NCBI GenBank assembly: GCA_031287135.1 | Contig: JAITTK010000008.1 | Coordinates: 1-15,742, forward strand | Direction: 5' to 3' | Source: Candidatus Methanoplasma reticulitermitis | GTDB lineage: Archaea > Thermoplasmatota > Thermoplasmata > Methanomassiliicoccales > Methanomethylophilaceae | DNA length: 15,742 nucleotides | Made by a program: the position numbers and the translations under genes | Notes under the pieces: generated by a model | The model's input: the letters and a program-made list of their open reading frames with translations, nothing else | The model's database searches: none | What the model was told of the DNA's origin: nothing | Shown: positions 6,502 through 13,601 of the stretch, piece after piece | How the letters are laid out: the number at the start of each line of letters is the position of its first letter | How positions within the stretch are numbered: position 1 is the first letter of the stretch

Positions 6502-6732
6502 TCAGCGTATTGAGGTATGTTCGCTCTCCAGGACCTCATTCCACAGTTTGAGCGTTTCCCGGGCATCCTCTTCATCCATTATCTCGATCGCGAATCCGGC
6601 ATGTATGACCGCCCAATCACCCACTTTCGCTTCCACCATGGCGATGTTGGCCTTTCGGATGACACCGCCGAAGTCGACATCTCCGATATCCCCCTCGATC
6701 CTCACTATCTTGCCGGGTACTGCGAGACACAT
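6502..6732 (-). CDS. hypC: HypC/HupF hydrogenase maturation chaperone
   Basis: A 76-aa OB-fold protein that carries the Fe(CN)2CO unit with HypD and delivers it to the large subunit precursor of [NiFe]-hydrogenases. The invariant start MCLAVPG with catalytic Cys2 is intact, and the second signature HAGFAI is at residues 44-49. The length is normal. It starts 4 nt after the nac stop and is the last gene of alaX-nac-hypC. No other hyp gene or hydrogenase is in the window, so partners must be elsewhere. Its presence implies that the organism makes at least one [NiFe]-hydrogenase. Confidence 0.95.
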   Translation of the reverse strand: MCLAVPGKIVRIEGDIGDVDFGGVIRKANIAMVEAKVGDWAVIHAGFAIEIMDEEDARETLKLWNEVLESEHTSIR

Positions 6733-6736
6733 GTTA

Positions 6737-7105
6737 TCAGCTCGTCATTATCTTGAGTATGGCTTCTGCGGGCTGCCCTGCCGCATCCTCTAATGCTTTG
6801 ACAGCTTTTTCCCGTTCGCAACCGGTCTGCGACATCACGAGTTCCACATCCTCCTCGGGAAGTGCCGCCGTGACGGGAGAACCGGATGCAGATCCCGGTT
6901 CTCTTATCTCCTCGTTCCCGGATATCTGATAGCTGCGGCTCCCCTGCATGTCCACGCAGACGACCTCGGCTCCGGTGATGACTATTTCTTTGTCAGCGGT
7001 CCTTATTACGACCTCTCTGACATCGTTTATGTTCGTCTGTTTTATACCCATCTTCTTCATTGCCTGCTGCATCTGACGGGGATTGACGCCTCTCATTCCT
7101 GCCAT
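6737..7105 (-). CDS. nac: Nascent polypeptide-associated complex protein (archaeal NAC)
   Basis: A 122-aa archaeal NAC, a homodimeric ribosome-associated chaperone near the peptide exit tunnel. The Met-rich start MAGMRGVNPRQMQQAMKKMG (1-20) is the usual archaeal N-terminus. The NAC beta domain covers about 22-65 (VREVVIRTADKEIVITG) and a UBA domain about 83-121 (EDVELVMSQTGCEREKAVKAL). ATG 7105 has GAGG 8 nt upstream (7117-7114); a longer reading frame to 7285 has no family resemblance before this Met and runs inside alaX. It sits 29 nt after alaX and 4 nt before hypC, so it is probably one transcript. Pairing with an alanyl-tRNA editing enzyme makes a small protein-synthesis quality operon. 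Confidence 0.95.
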   Translation of the reverse strand: MAGMRGVNPRQMQQAMKKMGIKQTNINDVREVVIRTADKEIVITGAEVVCVDMQGSRSYQISGNEEIREPGSASGSPVTAALPEEDVELVMSQTGCEREKAVKALEDAAGQPAEAILKIMTS

Positions 7106-7134
7106 ATTGCCATCCTCAATGCAATTTTCCTTAA

Positions 7135-8313
7135 TTAATGTAGGCGTGCTACGGTCTCTTCCATCAGGTCCGTGAACAGTCTTTCGGATACCGAGGCATC
7201 CGTGACACCTCCCTGAGCGAAATCGGGCTTGCCTCCGCCTCTGCCTCCGAACCGGCCAAGCGTCTCCGACAGGATCGCGCTGCAATCCACTTTATCGGTT
7301 CCGGACGACATCACAACGGATACGCTGTCTCCCGCCGACATCAGTATGCACACCTTCCCCGAGTTCTTGCAGGATTCGGCGGCATCCGACAGTATTGACC
7401 TGTCTACCGGAGGGAACACACCGCCCACCACATCCACGCCGCCGACCGTTGTCGGTATGAGGGATGCTATATGTTTCTTCACGAACAGCCCCGCTGTTCT
7501 CTTGATCATCTCCAACTCGGATCTCATATTGGACACCGCACGGACCAGATCATCGGGCTTGCTGTCTGCGGCATCCGATGCCTTCAGGCATGTGTTGGCC
7601 AGGAGCACGGCCGTATCCTTTGCTCCGTCCCCCACCTTGAAATGTATCGCGATCCCGTCCTTCCCGGCAGAGACTTTCCTGTCGACGAACATCAGTTCAA
7701 GTTCTCCGGTCTCCATGACGTGGATCCCGCTGCATGCGGAGATGTCTATATCGCCGATCGAGACCACCGAAACATCCTCTCCCTCCGGTATCTTCTCTTT
7801 CTTTATCCTCACCCTGTCCAGTTCGGGGTCATCCCTGCCCATTATCGTCTTGGTGATCGGCAGGTTATCTCTTATTGCGAGGTTGGCGAAGACGAGAGCC
7901 GCCCGTATGTCATCCCAGCTTATGTCCCTGTCGACTATGACATACTTGTTCTCCGGGGATATGTAGATCTTGTTTATCGAAAGCTCCGGGACCTGCCTCC
8001 TCAGGGAACAGAACAGAAGATGCTCCCCCGTGTGTCCTTTCATGAGGTCATAGCGTCTGTCCCAATCCACGCTGCACCATACGGTATCTCCGGGCCTCAG
8101 ACAGTTCCCCGGCACCCTGTGCACTATACGGCCCTTCTTATAGAGGACCTCTGTGACTTCAAGACCTCTGATCTTGCCAGTATCGCACACCTGCCCCCCG
8201 CCTCCCGGGTAGAACGCGGTCGCATCCAGTTCTACCTCATCCCCCTCCGATAACAGCACCTTCGCCTCGAATTCAAAGGCGTAGCCGTCACGCTTGAAAA
8301 GCTCTTCCGTCAT
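7135..8313 (-). CDS. alaX: Alanyl-tRNA editing protein AlaX-L (with DHHA1 domain)
   Basis: A 392-aa stand-alone editing enzyme that removes Ser or Gly wrongly attached to tRNA(Ala). It resembles AlaRS without catalytic and tRNA-recognition domains. The N-terminal part has FYPGGGGQVCDTG (34-46). The zinc site is HTGEH (His94, His98) with CSGIH (Cys194, His198). A linker helix near 255-285 leads to the C-terminal DHHA1 domain with FGGRGGGKPDFAQGG at 355-369, which makes this the long AlaX-L form. The start is ATG 8313, since the TATA box near 8345 predicts transcription about 5 nt upstream; a frame extending to 8400 would run through that promoter. It is divergent from the Lrp/AsnC gene and first in alaX-nac-hypC. 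Confidence 0.93.
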   Translation of the reverse strand: MTEELFKRDGYAFEFEAKVLLSEGDEVELDATAFYPGGGGQVCDTGKIRGLEVTEVLYKKGRIVHRVPGNCLRPGDTVWCSVDWDRRYDLMKGHTGEHLLFCSLRRQVPELSINKIYISPENKYVIVDRDISWDDIRAALVFANLAIRDNLPITKTIMGRDDPELDRVRIKKEKIPEGEDVSVVSIGDIDISACSGIHVMETGELELMFVDRKVSAGKDGIAIHFKVGDGAKDTAVLLANTCLKASDAADSKPDDLVRAVSNMRSELEMIKRTAGLFVKKHIASLIPTTVGGVDVVGGVFPPVDRSILSDAAESCKNSGKVCILMSAGDSVSVVMSSGTDKVDCSAILSETLGRFGGRGGGKPDFAQGGVTDASVSERLFTDLMEETVARLH

Positions 8314-8337
8314 TATTACGGGAATAGCAAATATCCT

Positions 8338-8352
8338 ATGTAATAAATATTC
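8338..8352. promoter_or_regulatory. Shared TATA region of alaX and lrp-type gene
   Basis: ATGTAATAAATATTC lies between the divergent starts. Read on the minus strand, ATATTTATTAC is about 30 bp before the alaX ATG. On the plus strand, TAATAAATATTC is centred about 41 bp before the regulator ATG, giving a leader of about 15 nt that contains GGAGTG (8375-8380). A regulator divergent from its neighbour often binds this kind of region; no clear Lrp site could be defined. Confidence 0.5.
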
Positions 8353-8386
8353 GATAAGGGGTTCCCGTTCCCACGGAGTGTACTTA

Positions 8387-8857
8387 ATGGCAAACATCAA
8401 TGACTATGATGATCTCGACAGAAGGATTGTGGAATTACTGTGCACATCGAGTCAAGGCTCGTTCAGACAGATAGCGAAGCAGCTCAGCGTGCACCCGACG
8501 ACCCTTATACAGAGAGTGAAGGCCCTCGAGAACAAAGGGGTAATCAAAGGATACCGCGCTAAAGTCAATTATCTGAATCTCGGATTCGAGTACATGGGCA
8601 TGGTCCACGTCTACGCTGAGGACGTGGCAGGCACGGAGAAGAAGATCAAGGAGATTCCGCAGGTCATGGCCGTGTTCGACGTCACCGGCGATGCGGACTG
8701 CATCGTCATGATATCCTGTCTGGACAGGGAAGAATTCTCCGAGACGGTCAAGAAGATCAATTCGATAGCCGGTGTAAGGAAGACGAACACATCGGTTATA
8801 CTCAATGTCGTCAAAGACATCAACGAGTTCGTACCGATCCTGAGGAACAGAGAATAA
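8387..8857 (+). CDS. Lrp/AsnC family transcriptional regulator
   Basis: A 156-aa feast/famine regulator. The N-terminal winged helix-turn-helix spans about residues 8-55 (LDRRIVELLCTSSQGSFRQI, then LSVHPTTLIQRVKALENKGV). The C-terminal RAM ligand and oligomer domain spans about 69-140, with the VTGDADCIVMI strand at 99-109. Ligand and targets cannot be read from the sequence. ATG 8387 has GGAGTG 6 nt upstream; an upstream in-frame ATG at 8294 would run into alaX. It is divergent from alaX-nac-hypC and followed by aspS after 57 nt with its own TATA box. Candidate targets are those two neighbours, by position only. Confidence 0.92.
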   Translation: MANINDYDDLDRRIVELLCTSSQGSFRQIAKQLSVHPTTLIQRVKALENKGVIKGYRAKVNYLNLGFEYMGMVHVYAEDVAGTEKKIKEIPQVMAVFDVTGDADCIVMISCLDREEFSETVKKINSIAGVRKTNTSVILNVVKDINEFVPILRNRE

Positions 8858-8860
8858 GCA

Positions 8861-8872
8861 AATCTTTATAGG
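8861..8872 (+). promoter_or_regulatory. TATA box of aspS
   Basis: AATCTTTATAGG directly after the regulator stop predicts a start near 8893. That leaves a short leader with GAGGT at 8904-8908, 6 nt before ATG 8915. Confidence 0.5.
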
Positions 8873-8914
8873 CTCCTGTTCTTAGCCCGATTCATTGATA
8901 TCAGAGGTACTGTG

Positions 8915-10735
8915 ATGAGAAGAACCAATACCTGCGGAGAGCTCAGATCGGGGGACATAGGCAAGGAGGTCTGCCTACAGGGGTGGGTAAGGTTTTCAAG
9001 AGACCATGGCGGAGTGGCGTTCATCGACCTTGCGGACAGATACGGCATAACACAGGTGGTGTTCGATCCGGAAGACCTCCCGGAAGGGACCGATGCGGAT
9101 CCCCTGTCCGAAGTGATGAGGTCTTTCACGCGCGAGTCCGCGGTATCCATAGAAGGAACGGTCAGGATGAGGGTCGAAGGCACGGAGGACCGGAGAAATC
9201 CCACGGGTGAGGTGGAGGTCCTGATAACGGGCGCCGTACTGATCAACAGATCCAGATCGCCGCCGTTCGAGCTCGGGGACCAGAAAGAGGGGGTGCTTCC
9301 CAATGAGGACACCAGGATGAGATACAGATATCTGGACCTCAGAAGGACGGATATGATCCACGCCATGGAGATGAGGAGCAGGTTCCTGCACCTCGCGAGG
9401 CAGTACATGGACGAGAACCGCTTCCTTGAGATCGAGACCCCGATACTCGCAAGATCCACGCCTGAAGGTGCGAGGGACTACCTGGTGCCTTCGAGGGTGC
9501 ATCCAGGTGCGTTCTATGCTTTGCCTCAGTCCCCGCAGCTGTTCAAACAGATGCTGATGATAGGCAGCATGGATCGTTACTATCAGATAGCCAGGTGTTT
9601 CAGGGATGAAGATTCCAGAAAAGACCGTCAGCCCGAGTTCACGCAGATAGACATGGAGATGTCCTTCGTTGACTCAAAGGACATCCAGGACATGATAGAA
9701 GGGCTCGTGGCATACATCTGGAAAGGCCTCTACGGCAGGGAGATAGAGATTCCGTTCAGACGGATAGGGTACAGAGAGGCGATGGAGTCATACGGCTCGG
9801 ATAAGCCGGACCTCAGATATGGCCTGAAATTCATTTCTCTGACAGAAACAGTGAAGGATGCCCGATATGAGATATTCCAGAGGATAATCAAGGCCGGCGG
9901 GATCGTTGCGGGCATAAATCTGAAGGCCGATATAGCCGGAGACCGCATTGGAAGGAACGATGTCGACAGATACATCAATCAGGCCAAGAAGTTCGGTCTC
10001 GGCGGACTTACGTGGATGAGATGCAGGGACGGGAAACTCGACAGCAACATAGCCAAATACTTCACGCCGGAGATCCTCGACGCGATAAAACGGAAGATGG
10101 ATGCCGAGGAAGGGGACCTTCTGTTCCTGATAGCCGGGCCATGGAAATCGACATACGAAGGCGGCGGGGCCCTCAGGAGGAAGCTCGCCGAGGACCTGGA
10201 ACTGATCCCCGAGGACGAGATGCAGTTCCTGTGGCTTGTGGACTGCCCAATGTTCGAGATAGATCCCGTTTCCGGGAAGCATGATGCGTTCCACCATCCG
10301 TTCGTGCTGCCGGAGAATGACCTCGACGACGCGTATGTCGGCGGGGCGTGCTTCGACCTCTGTCTCAACGGAAACGAACTCGGATCGGGGTCGCTGAGGA
10401 TACATGACCCGGAACTGCAGAGGGAGGTCTTCAGGAAGATCGGCATGGATGACGAGAGGATCGAAGCGGACTTCGGGTTCTTCGTCGAGGCCCTCGGATA
10501 CGGGGCGCCCCCTCACGGAGGCATGGCATTGGGAGTGGACAGGTTCATATCCATCCTTCTCGGAAAAGAGACGATAAGGGATGTGATCGCATTCCCCAAG
10601 AACAAGAAGGCGGTATCCCTCCTTGACAGATCGCCGGCGAAAGTCGACGATAAAAAGCTCGAAGAACTCCAGATAATGACGTTGGCTGCCGAAGATATGG
10701 ATTTCGATGATATCGGAAATGTCGATGACAATTAA
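8915..10735 (+). CDS. aspS: Aspartyl-tRNA synthetase, bacterial type with GAD domain, probably non-discriminating
   Basis: A 606-aa class II synthetase charging tRNA with Asp. It is of the bacterial type, not the shorter archaeal type of about 430 aa. It has the N-terminal OB fold, motif 1 near FLEIETP (170-176), the bacterial hallmark ATPs of motif 2 in RYYQIARCFRDEDSRKDRQP (221-240), a GAD insertion domain around 285-430, and motif 3 GAPPHGGMALGVDRF (530-544). His31 in RDHGG and Gly89 in VEGTE match the residues linked to relaxed tRNA specificity in Pseudomonas-type AspRS, so it probably also charges tRNA(Asn). gatCAB nearby would complete Asn-tRNA(Asn). ATG 8915 is preferred to GTG 8912 because GAGGT is 6 nt upstream. 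Probable gene transfer from bacteria (inference). Confidence 0.96.
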   Translation: MRRTNTCGELRSGDIGKEVCLQGWVRFSRDHGGVAFIDLADRYGITQVVFDPEDLPEGTDADPLSEVMRSFTRESAVSIEGTVRMRVEGTEDRRNPTGEVEVLITGAVLINRSRSPPFELGDQKEGVLPNEDTRMRYRYLDLRRTDMIHAMEMRSRFLHLARQYMDENRFLEIETPILARSTPEGARDYLVPSRVHPGAFYALPQSPQLFKQMLMIGSMDRYYQIARCFRDEDSRKDRQPEFTQIDMEMSFVDSKDIQDMIEGLVAYIWKGLYGREIEIPFRRIGYREAMESYGSDKPDLRYGLKFISLTETVKDARYEIFQRIIKAGGIVAGINLKADIAGDRIGRNDVDRYINQAKKFGLGGLTWMRCRDGKLDSNIAKYFTPEILDAIKRKMDAEEGDLLFLIAGPWKSTYEGGGALRRKLAEDLELIPEDEMQFLWLVDCPMFEIDPVSGKHDAFHHPFVLPENDLDDAYVGGACFDLCLNGNELGSGSLRIHDPELQREVFRKIGMDDERIEADFGFFVEALGYGAPPHGGMALGVDRFISILLGKETIRDVIAFPKNKKAVSLLDRSPAKVDDKKLEELQIMTLAAEDMDFDDIGNVDDN

Positions 10736-10756
10736 ATTTAGGAATCCCTAAATTTA
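10733..10756. promoter_or_regulatory. Perfect 10-bp dyad overlapping aspS stop and TATA box
   Basis: TAAATTTAGG (10733-10742), loop AATC, CCTAAATTTA (10747-10756). The left arm begins with the aspS TAA stop. The right arm runs into TTTATATATC, a strong TATA box. A dyad with TTAGG and CCTAA half-sites placed on a TATA box is typical of a repressor operator. The half-sites recall DtxR/IdeR-type metal boxes, but that assignment is a guess. Confidence 0.55.
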
Positions 10757-10761
10757 TATAT
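10750..10761 (+). promoter_or_regulatory. TATA box of candidate small RNA
   Basis: AAATTTATATAT is one of the best TATA matches in the window, centred near 10757, predicting transcription from about 10782-10784 on the plus strand. No protein start follows; downstream is structured non-coding sequence. Confidence 0.55.
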
Positions 10762-10781
10762 CGGCAGTGTGTTGTAGGTAA

Positions 10782-10884
10782 CAGTGACATTGGGCCCGGA
10801 TATCCGGACCCGGACATTGCCTCCGTATGATGTCCGAATCACCTAACCGGGCCGGTCGGGACGCCGGCCCGGAAAACCTTTTCC
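10782..10884 (+). ncRNA. Candidate structured small RNA between aspS and gatB
   Basis: About 100 nt with no coding frame. Three stems lie in series. The first is GGG.CCGG/CCGG.CCC at 10792-10811 around an ATAT loop, with one C-A mismatch. The second is CGGACAT/ATGTCCG at 10811-10836 with a 12-nt loop. The third is a 9-bp all-GC stem CCGGGCCGG/CCGGCCCGG at 10847-10872 with an 8-nt loop, followed by AAAACCTTTTCC. GTGA (10784-10787) can pair with TCAC (10839-10842), closing the first two stems into a three-way junction. A TATA box lies 26 bp before the predicted 5' end. I cannot assign it to a known RNA family. The alternative is an elaborate aspS terminator. Confidence 0.5.
10847..10884 (+). 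terminator. Strong GC hairpin plus T-tract
   Basis: CCGGGCCGG at 10847-10855 and CCGGCCCGG at 10864-10872 form a perfect 9-bp stem with loop TCGGGACG. CCTTTTCC follows at 10878-10885. On the plus strand this would end the candidate small RNA or aspS transcription. On the minus strand no T-tract follows the hairpin. Confidence 0.5.
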
Positions 10885-10935
10885 TTTGGTAAAATCCTGG
10901 TCCGATCGTATCCGTTGCGATACCGTGCCGGCATC

Positions 10936-12276
10936 TCAGATTTTGGAGTTTACAATCTTCATGGTCGAAGAGACGATATCGGACGAGGGGTATCTGCCAC
11001 CGGTCTCTTTCATGACATGGCCTATGATCCTGTTGACAGCTTTATCGTTCTTCCGTATCTCGAAGATCATCTCCGGGTGCGCATCAAGATAGCTGTCGAT
11101 TATCTCATCCAGCCCCGAGTCACTGTCCCTCACCGTTTGGATGTCCGTTCCCGTCATGTATGCTTTGAGCTCAATGCCGGCCTCCACATCCGTCATACCG
11201 CCGCCGCCGAACCTCTTCATTATATCGATTATGCCGTCGGTATCTCCGCCGGCGGCCTCGAACGTTTTCCAATTCGCGCTTATCGCGCCGACGGTCCAGG
11301 AAACGGCCGTTTGGGTCGACCCGGTCGCGGACACGATCTTTTCGAAGGTCTTCGCCAGATCCACTGATGTGGACACCATCTGCTTAGCGGTCTTCTCATC
11401 TATGCCGTATTCCCTGACAAGTCTAACCGTCATCCCGAGAGGGCTTTCCTTTATGGATATCGACCTTGCAAGCTCCCCGATGCGGAATATCCCGAGGTCC
11501 GGTTCATCGATGTATCCGTAATCGGCCTCGAACTCCTTCTTCCTGACGGAAACGGTGACGCCTCTCTCCTCATCGAAACGTCTGGTCTCCCGCTCTATCT
11601 TCCCGCCGGCCTTCAGGACTTTCGTCTGTCTCACAGCCTCGAACGTCAGAGCCCTTTCGACATTCCTCAGGCCGGTCACATTCTTGACTTCGCATCTTTC
11701 CTTACCGACGGATATGTTGCAGTCGCAGCGTATGCTCCGTTCGCCGTCGTCCGGGAGGTCGATGGTATGCCGTATGTCGGCTATCAGCTGTTTCAGGAAT
11801 TCTCTGGCCTCGGCGGGAGTGGACAGGTCCGGTTCGGTGACGATCTCGGCAAGGGGGATACCGGATCTGTTGTAATCCACCAGCGATGACTGGTCACCGA
11901 CCCGTTTCGTCTTCCCCGGGTCCTCCTCCAGGTGTATCCTGGTGATCCCGATCGGTTTATTGCCGTTCAGACGGTAAACCCCGCCGCTCCCGACAGGGTT
12001 GTCATACTGGGTTATCTGAACGCTCTTGCTCATATCCGGATAGAAATATGTCTTTCTGGAGAACCAGACTGTATCAGCTATCCTGCAGTCGAGCATCTTC
12101 GCGAGCATTATCCCGTATTCCATCGCCTTTCTGTTCATGACTGGCCTGGATCCGGGCATTCCCAGACATGTGGGACAGACGTGCGTGTTGGGGGTGTCCG
12201 CATCCGTGGTGGGACAGGAACAGAACATCTTGGACAAGGTCGGAAGCTGAACGTGCACTTCCAGTCCTATCTTCAT
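10936..12276 (-). CDS. gatB: Aspartyl/glutamyl-tRNA amidotransferase subunit B
   Basis: A 446-aa GatB, the kinase and tRNA-binding subunit of GatCAB. It phosphorylates the Asp (or Glu) on misacylated tRNA and transfers ammonia delivered from GatA. The start MKIGLEVHVQL is the family signature. Zinc ligands are CSC (Cys19, Cys21) and CPTC (Cys34, Cys37) in CPTCLGMPG. The cradle region includes LEEDPGK and VDYNRSGIPLAEIVTEPD; a C-terminal helical and YqeY-like tail ends in the usual short tRNA-binding domain. ATG 12276 overlaps the gatA stop (ATGA) and has GAGGTG 6 nt upstream; a frame extending to 12408 is not family-like. In archaea Gln-tRNA(Gln) is usually made by GatDE, so GatCAB here most likely serves Asn-tRNA(Asn). 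Confidence 0.96.
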   Translation of the reverse strand: MKIGLEVHVQLPTLSKMFCSCPTTDADTPNTHVCPTCLGMPGSRPVMNRKAMEYGIMLAKMLDCRIADTVWFSRKTYFYPDMSKSVQITQYDNPVGSGGVYRLNGNKPIGITRIHLEEDPGKTKRVGDQSSLVDYNRSGIPLAEIVTEPDLSTPAEAREFLKQLIADIRHTIDLPDDGERSIRCDCNISVGKERCEVKNVTGLRNVERALTFEAVRQTKVLKAGGKIERETRRFDEERGVTVSVRKKEFEADYGYIDEPDLGIFRIGELARSISIKESPLGMTVRLVREYGIDEKTAKQMVSTSVDLAKTFEKIVSATGSTQTAVSWTVGAISANWKTFEAAGGDTDGIIDIMKRFGGGGMTDVEAGIELKAYMTGTDIQTVRDSDSGLDEIIDSYLDAHPEMIFEIRKNDKAVNRIIGHVMKETGGRYPSSDIVSSTMKIVNSKI

Positions 12277-13601
12277 AACAGCACCTCTGCTCTCCTGGTT
12301 TCGAATGCACATCCCCAGTCCTTCGCGAATGTCAGCAGAGGATCCTCGTCCCAGTGATCCGTCACGAACTGCATGCCCACTGGCATCCCCTCCGCGTCGT
12401 ATCCGCACGGGACGGACAGGTGAGGCATTCCGGCAAGGTTCGGCGGTACGGTGAGATAATCCGCACTATAGGATTCCACGGGCGTCATCTCCGAGATGTC
12501 GTCGAACCGTGGGGCCACGAAAGGCATCGTCGGAGTCAGAACCGCATCATGGTCCTCGAAGACCTTCTTGTATGAAGATATGATGTGCAATCTAACCTTC
12601 AGGGCCTTGGCATAGTACCTGTCCCTGAAACCCGCCATGCGGGTGTATGTGCCCAGGAGTATCCTTCTCTTCGCCTCGTCGCCGAAGTATTCCGACCTGA
12701 AAGAGGTGAAATAATCGTCGAACTTCAGTGTGAGGTCACCGTCCTGCCTACCGTATCTCATGCCGACGTATCTGGCGAGATTCGTGGACGCTTCGGAGGT
12801 GGCCAAGATGTAGTATGCCGGCATGGCGTATCTCAGGAAAGGCATATCCATCATCTTCACGTCGATATCCATCCCTCTCAAGGTCTCCAGAGATGACTCG
12901 AAAGCCGAGAGCACATCCCCGCTGACGCCCTCCAAGGCCTCTCTGGGCACCGCCACGGTCTTTATCTTCTTCCCGGTCAGATTCAGATCGGGCTGTGCGC
13001 ATGATGTGGGATCCTTCCGATCCTTACCGGAAATAACGGGCAGGAACTCGGAAAGCCGGCCGGGATCGGAAGATATGAGTCCGATCTTGTCGAGCGAGTT
13101 GCCGTAGTCGATAAGTCCGTATCTCGATACCCTTCCGTATGTCGGGGCCAACCCGTACACCCCGCAGAAACTCGCGGGGCAGCATATGGATCCTCCCGTG
13201 GATACTCCCAGAGAGACATGGTCCTCTATGACGGCCGCCGCACAGGCGGAACCGCCGGACGAGCCGCCGCAGGACCTCTCGGGGTCGAAAGGGTTCCTGG
13301 GGATGCCGAAAGCCGAGTTGGTGCTGAATGTACCGAAACCGAACTCGTCCATGTTGTTCTTGCCTATCAGTTTCCCGCCCGATATTCTCATTTTTTCTAT
13401 CGCAGTCGCGTCGAACGCCGGACGGTATCCCTCCAGGATCCTGGATCCGCAGCGCGTCTCCATATCCTTGGACGTGAGGTTGTCTTTTGCCGAGAACAGG
13501 AATTTAAAATCCGCAGTCCCGATATCATCTGATATACGGCTGAACATCGAGTATTTCTCGTTGAGCCGGGGAAGGGAAGCAACCGTCACATCCATGTTCA
13601 T
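12273..13601 (-). CDS. gatA: Aspartyl/glutamyl-tRNA amidotransferase subunit A (glutaminase)
   Basis: A 442-aa amidase-signature subunit that releases ammonia from Gln for GatB. The Ser-cisSer-Lys triad is present: Lys39 in FSAKDN, Ser114 in CGGSSGGSA, and nucleophile Ser138 in STGGSICCPASFCG. The residues around the nucleophile are odd. The usual Asp-x-Gly-Gly-Ser-Ile-Arg-x-Pro is Ser134-Thr-Gly-Gly-Ser-Ile-Cys140-Cys-Pro, so both the conserved acidic residue and the conserved Arg are replaced. The N-terminus is shorter than in bacterial GatA, consistent with some archaeal forms. ATG 13601 overlaps the gatC stop (ATGA), and the 3' end overlaps gatB, so all three subunits are translationally coupled. 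Confidence 0.94.
   Translation of the reverse strand: MNMDVTVASLPRLNEKYSMFSRISDDIGTADFKFLFSAKDNLTSKDMETRCGSRILEGYRPAFDATAIEKMRISGGKLIGKNNMDEFGFGTFSTNSAFGIPRNPFDPERSCGGSSGGSACAAAVIEDHVSLGVSTGGSICCPASFCGVYGLAPTYGRVSRYGLIDYGNSLDKIGLISSDPGRLSEFLPVISGKDRKDPTSCAQPDLNLTGKKIKTVAVPREALEGVSGDVLSAFESSLETLRGMDIDVKMMDMPFLRYAMPAYYILATSEASTNLARYVGMRYGRQDGDLTLKFDDYFTSFRSEYFGDEAKRRILLGTYTRMAGFRDRYYAKALKVRLHIISSYKKVFEDHDAVLTPTMPFVAPRFDDISEMTPVESYSADYLTVPPNLAGMPHLSVPCGYDAEGMPVGMQFVTDHWDEDPLLTFAKDWGCAFETRRAEVLL

Noticed and set aside
7106..7285. N-terminal extension of nac
   Set aside because: The extension is basic, has no resemblance to NAC, and lies in the alaX coding region, while GAGG marks the internal ATG at 7105.
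10793..10854. tRNA-like cloverleaf in the aspS-gatB gap (GGCCCGG/CCGGGCC as acceptor stem)
   Set aside because: There is no TTCRA T-loop, no recognisable D arm, the length is only about 62 nt, and the strands compete with stronger local hairpins.
10908..10923. GTATC/GATAC hairpin near the gatB stop as operon terminator
   Set aside because: It has only five pairs. The following T run on the minus strand (TTTT) is about 12 nt away, so this is too weak to call.
12277..12408. N-terminal extension of gatB
   Set aside because: The family signature MKIGLEVHVQL begins at 12276 with GAGGTG upstream, and the extension is gatA read in another frame.
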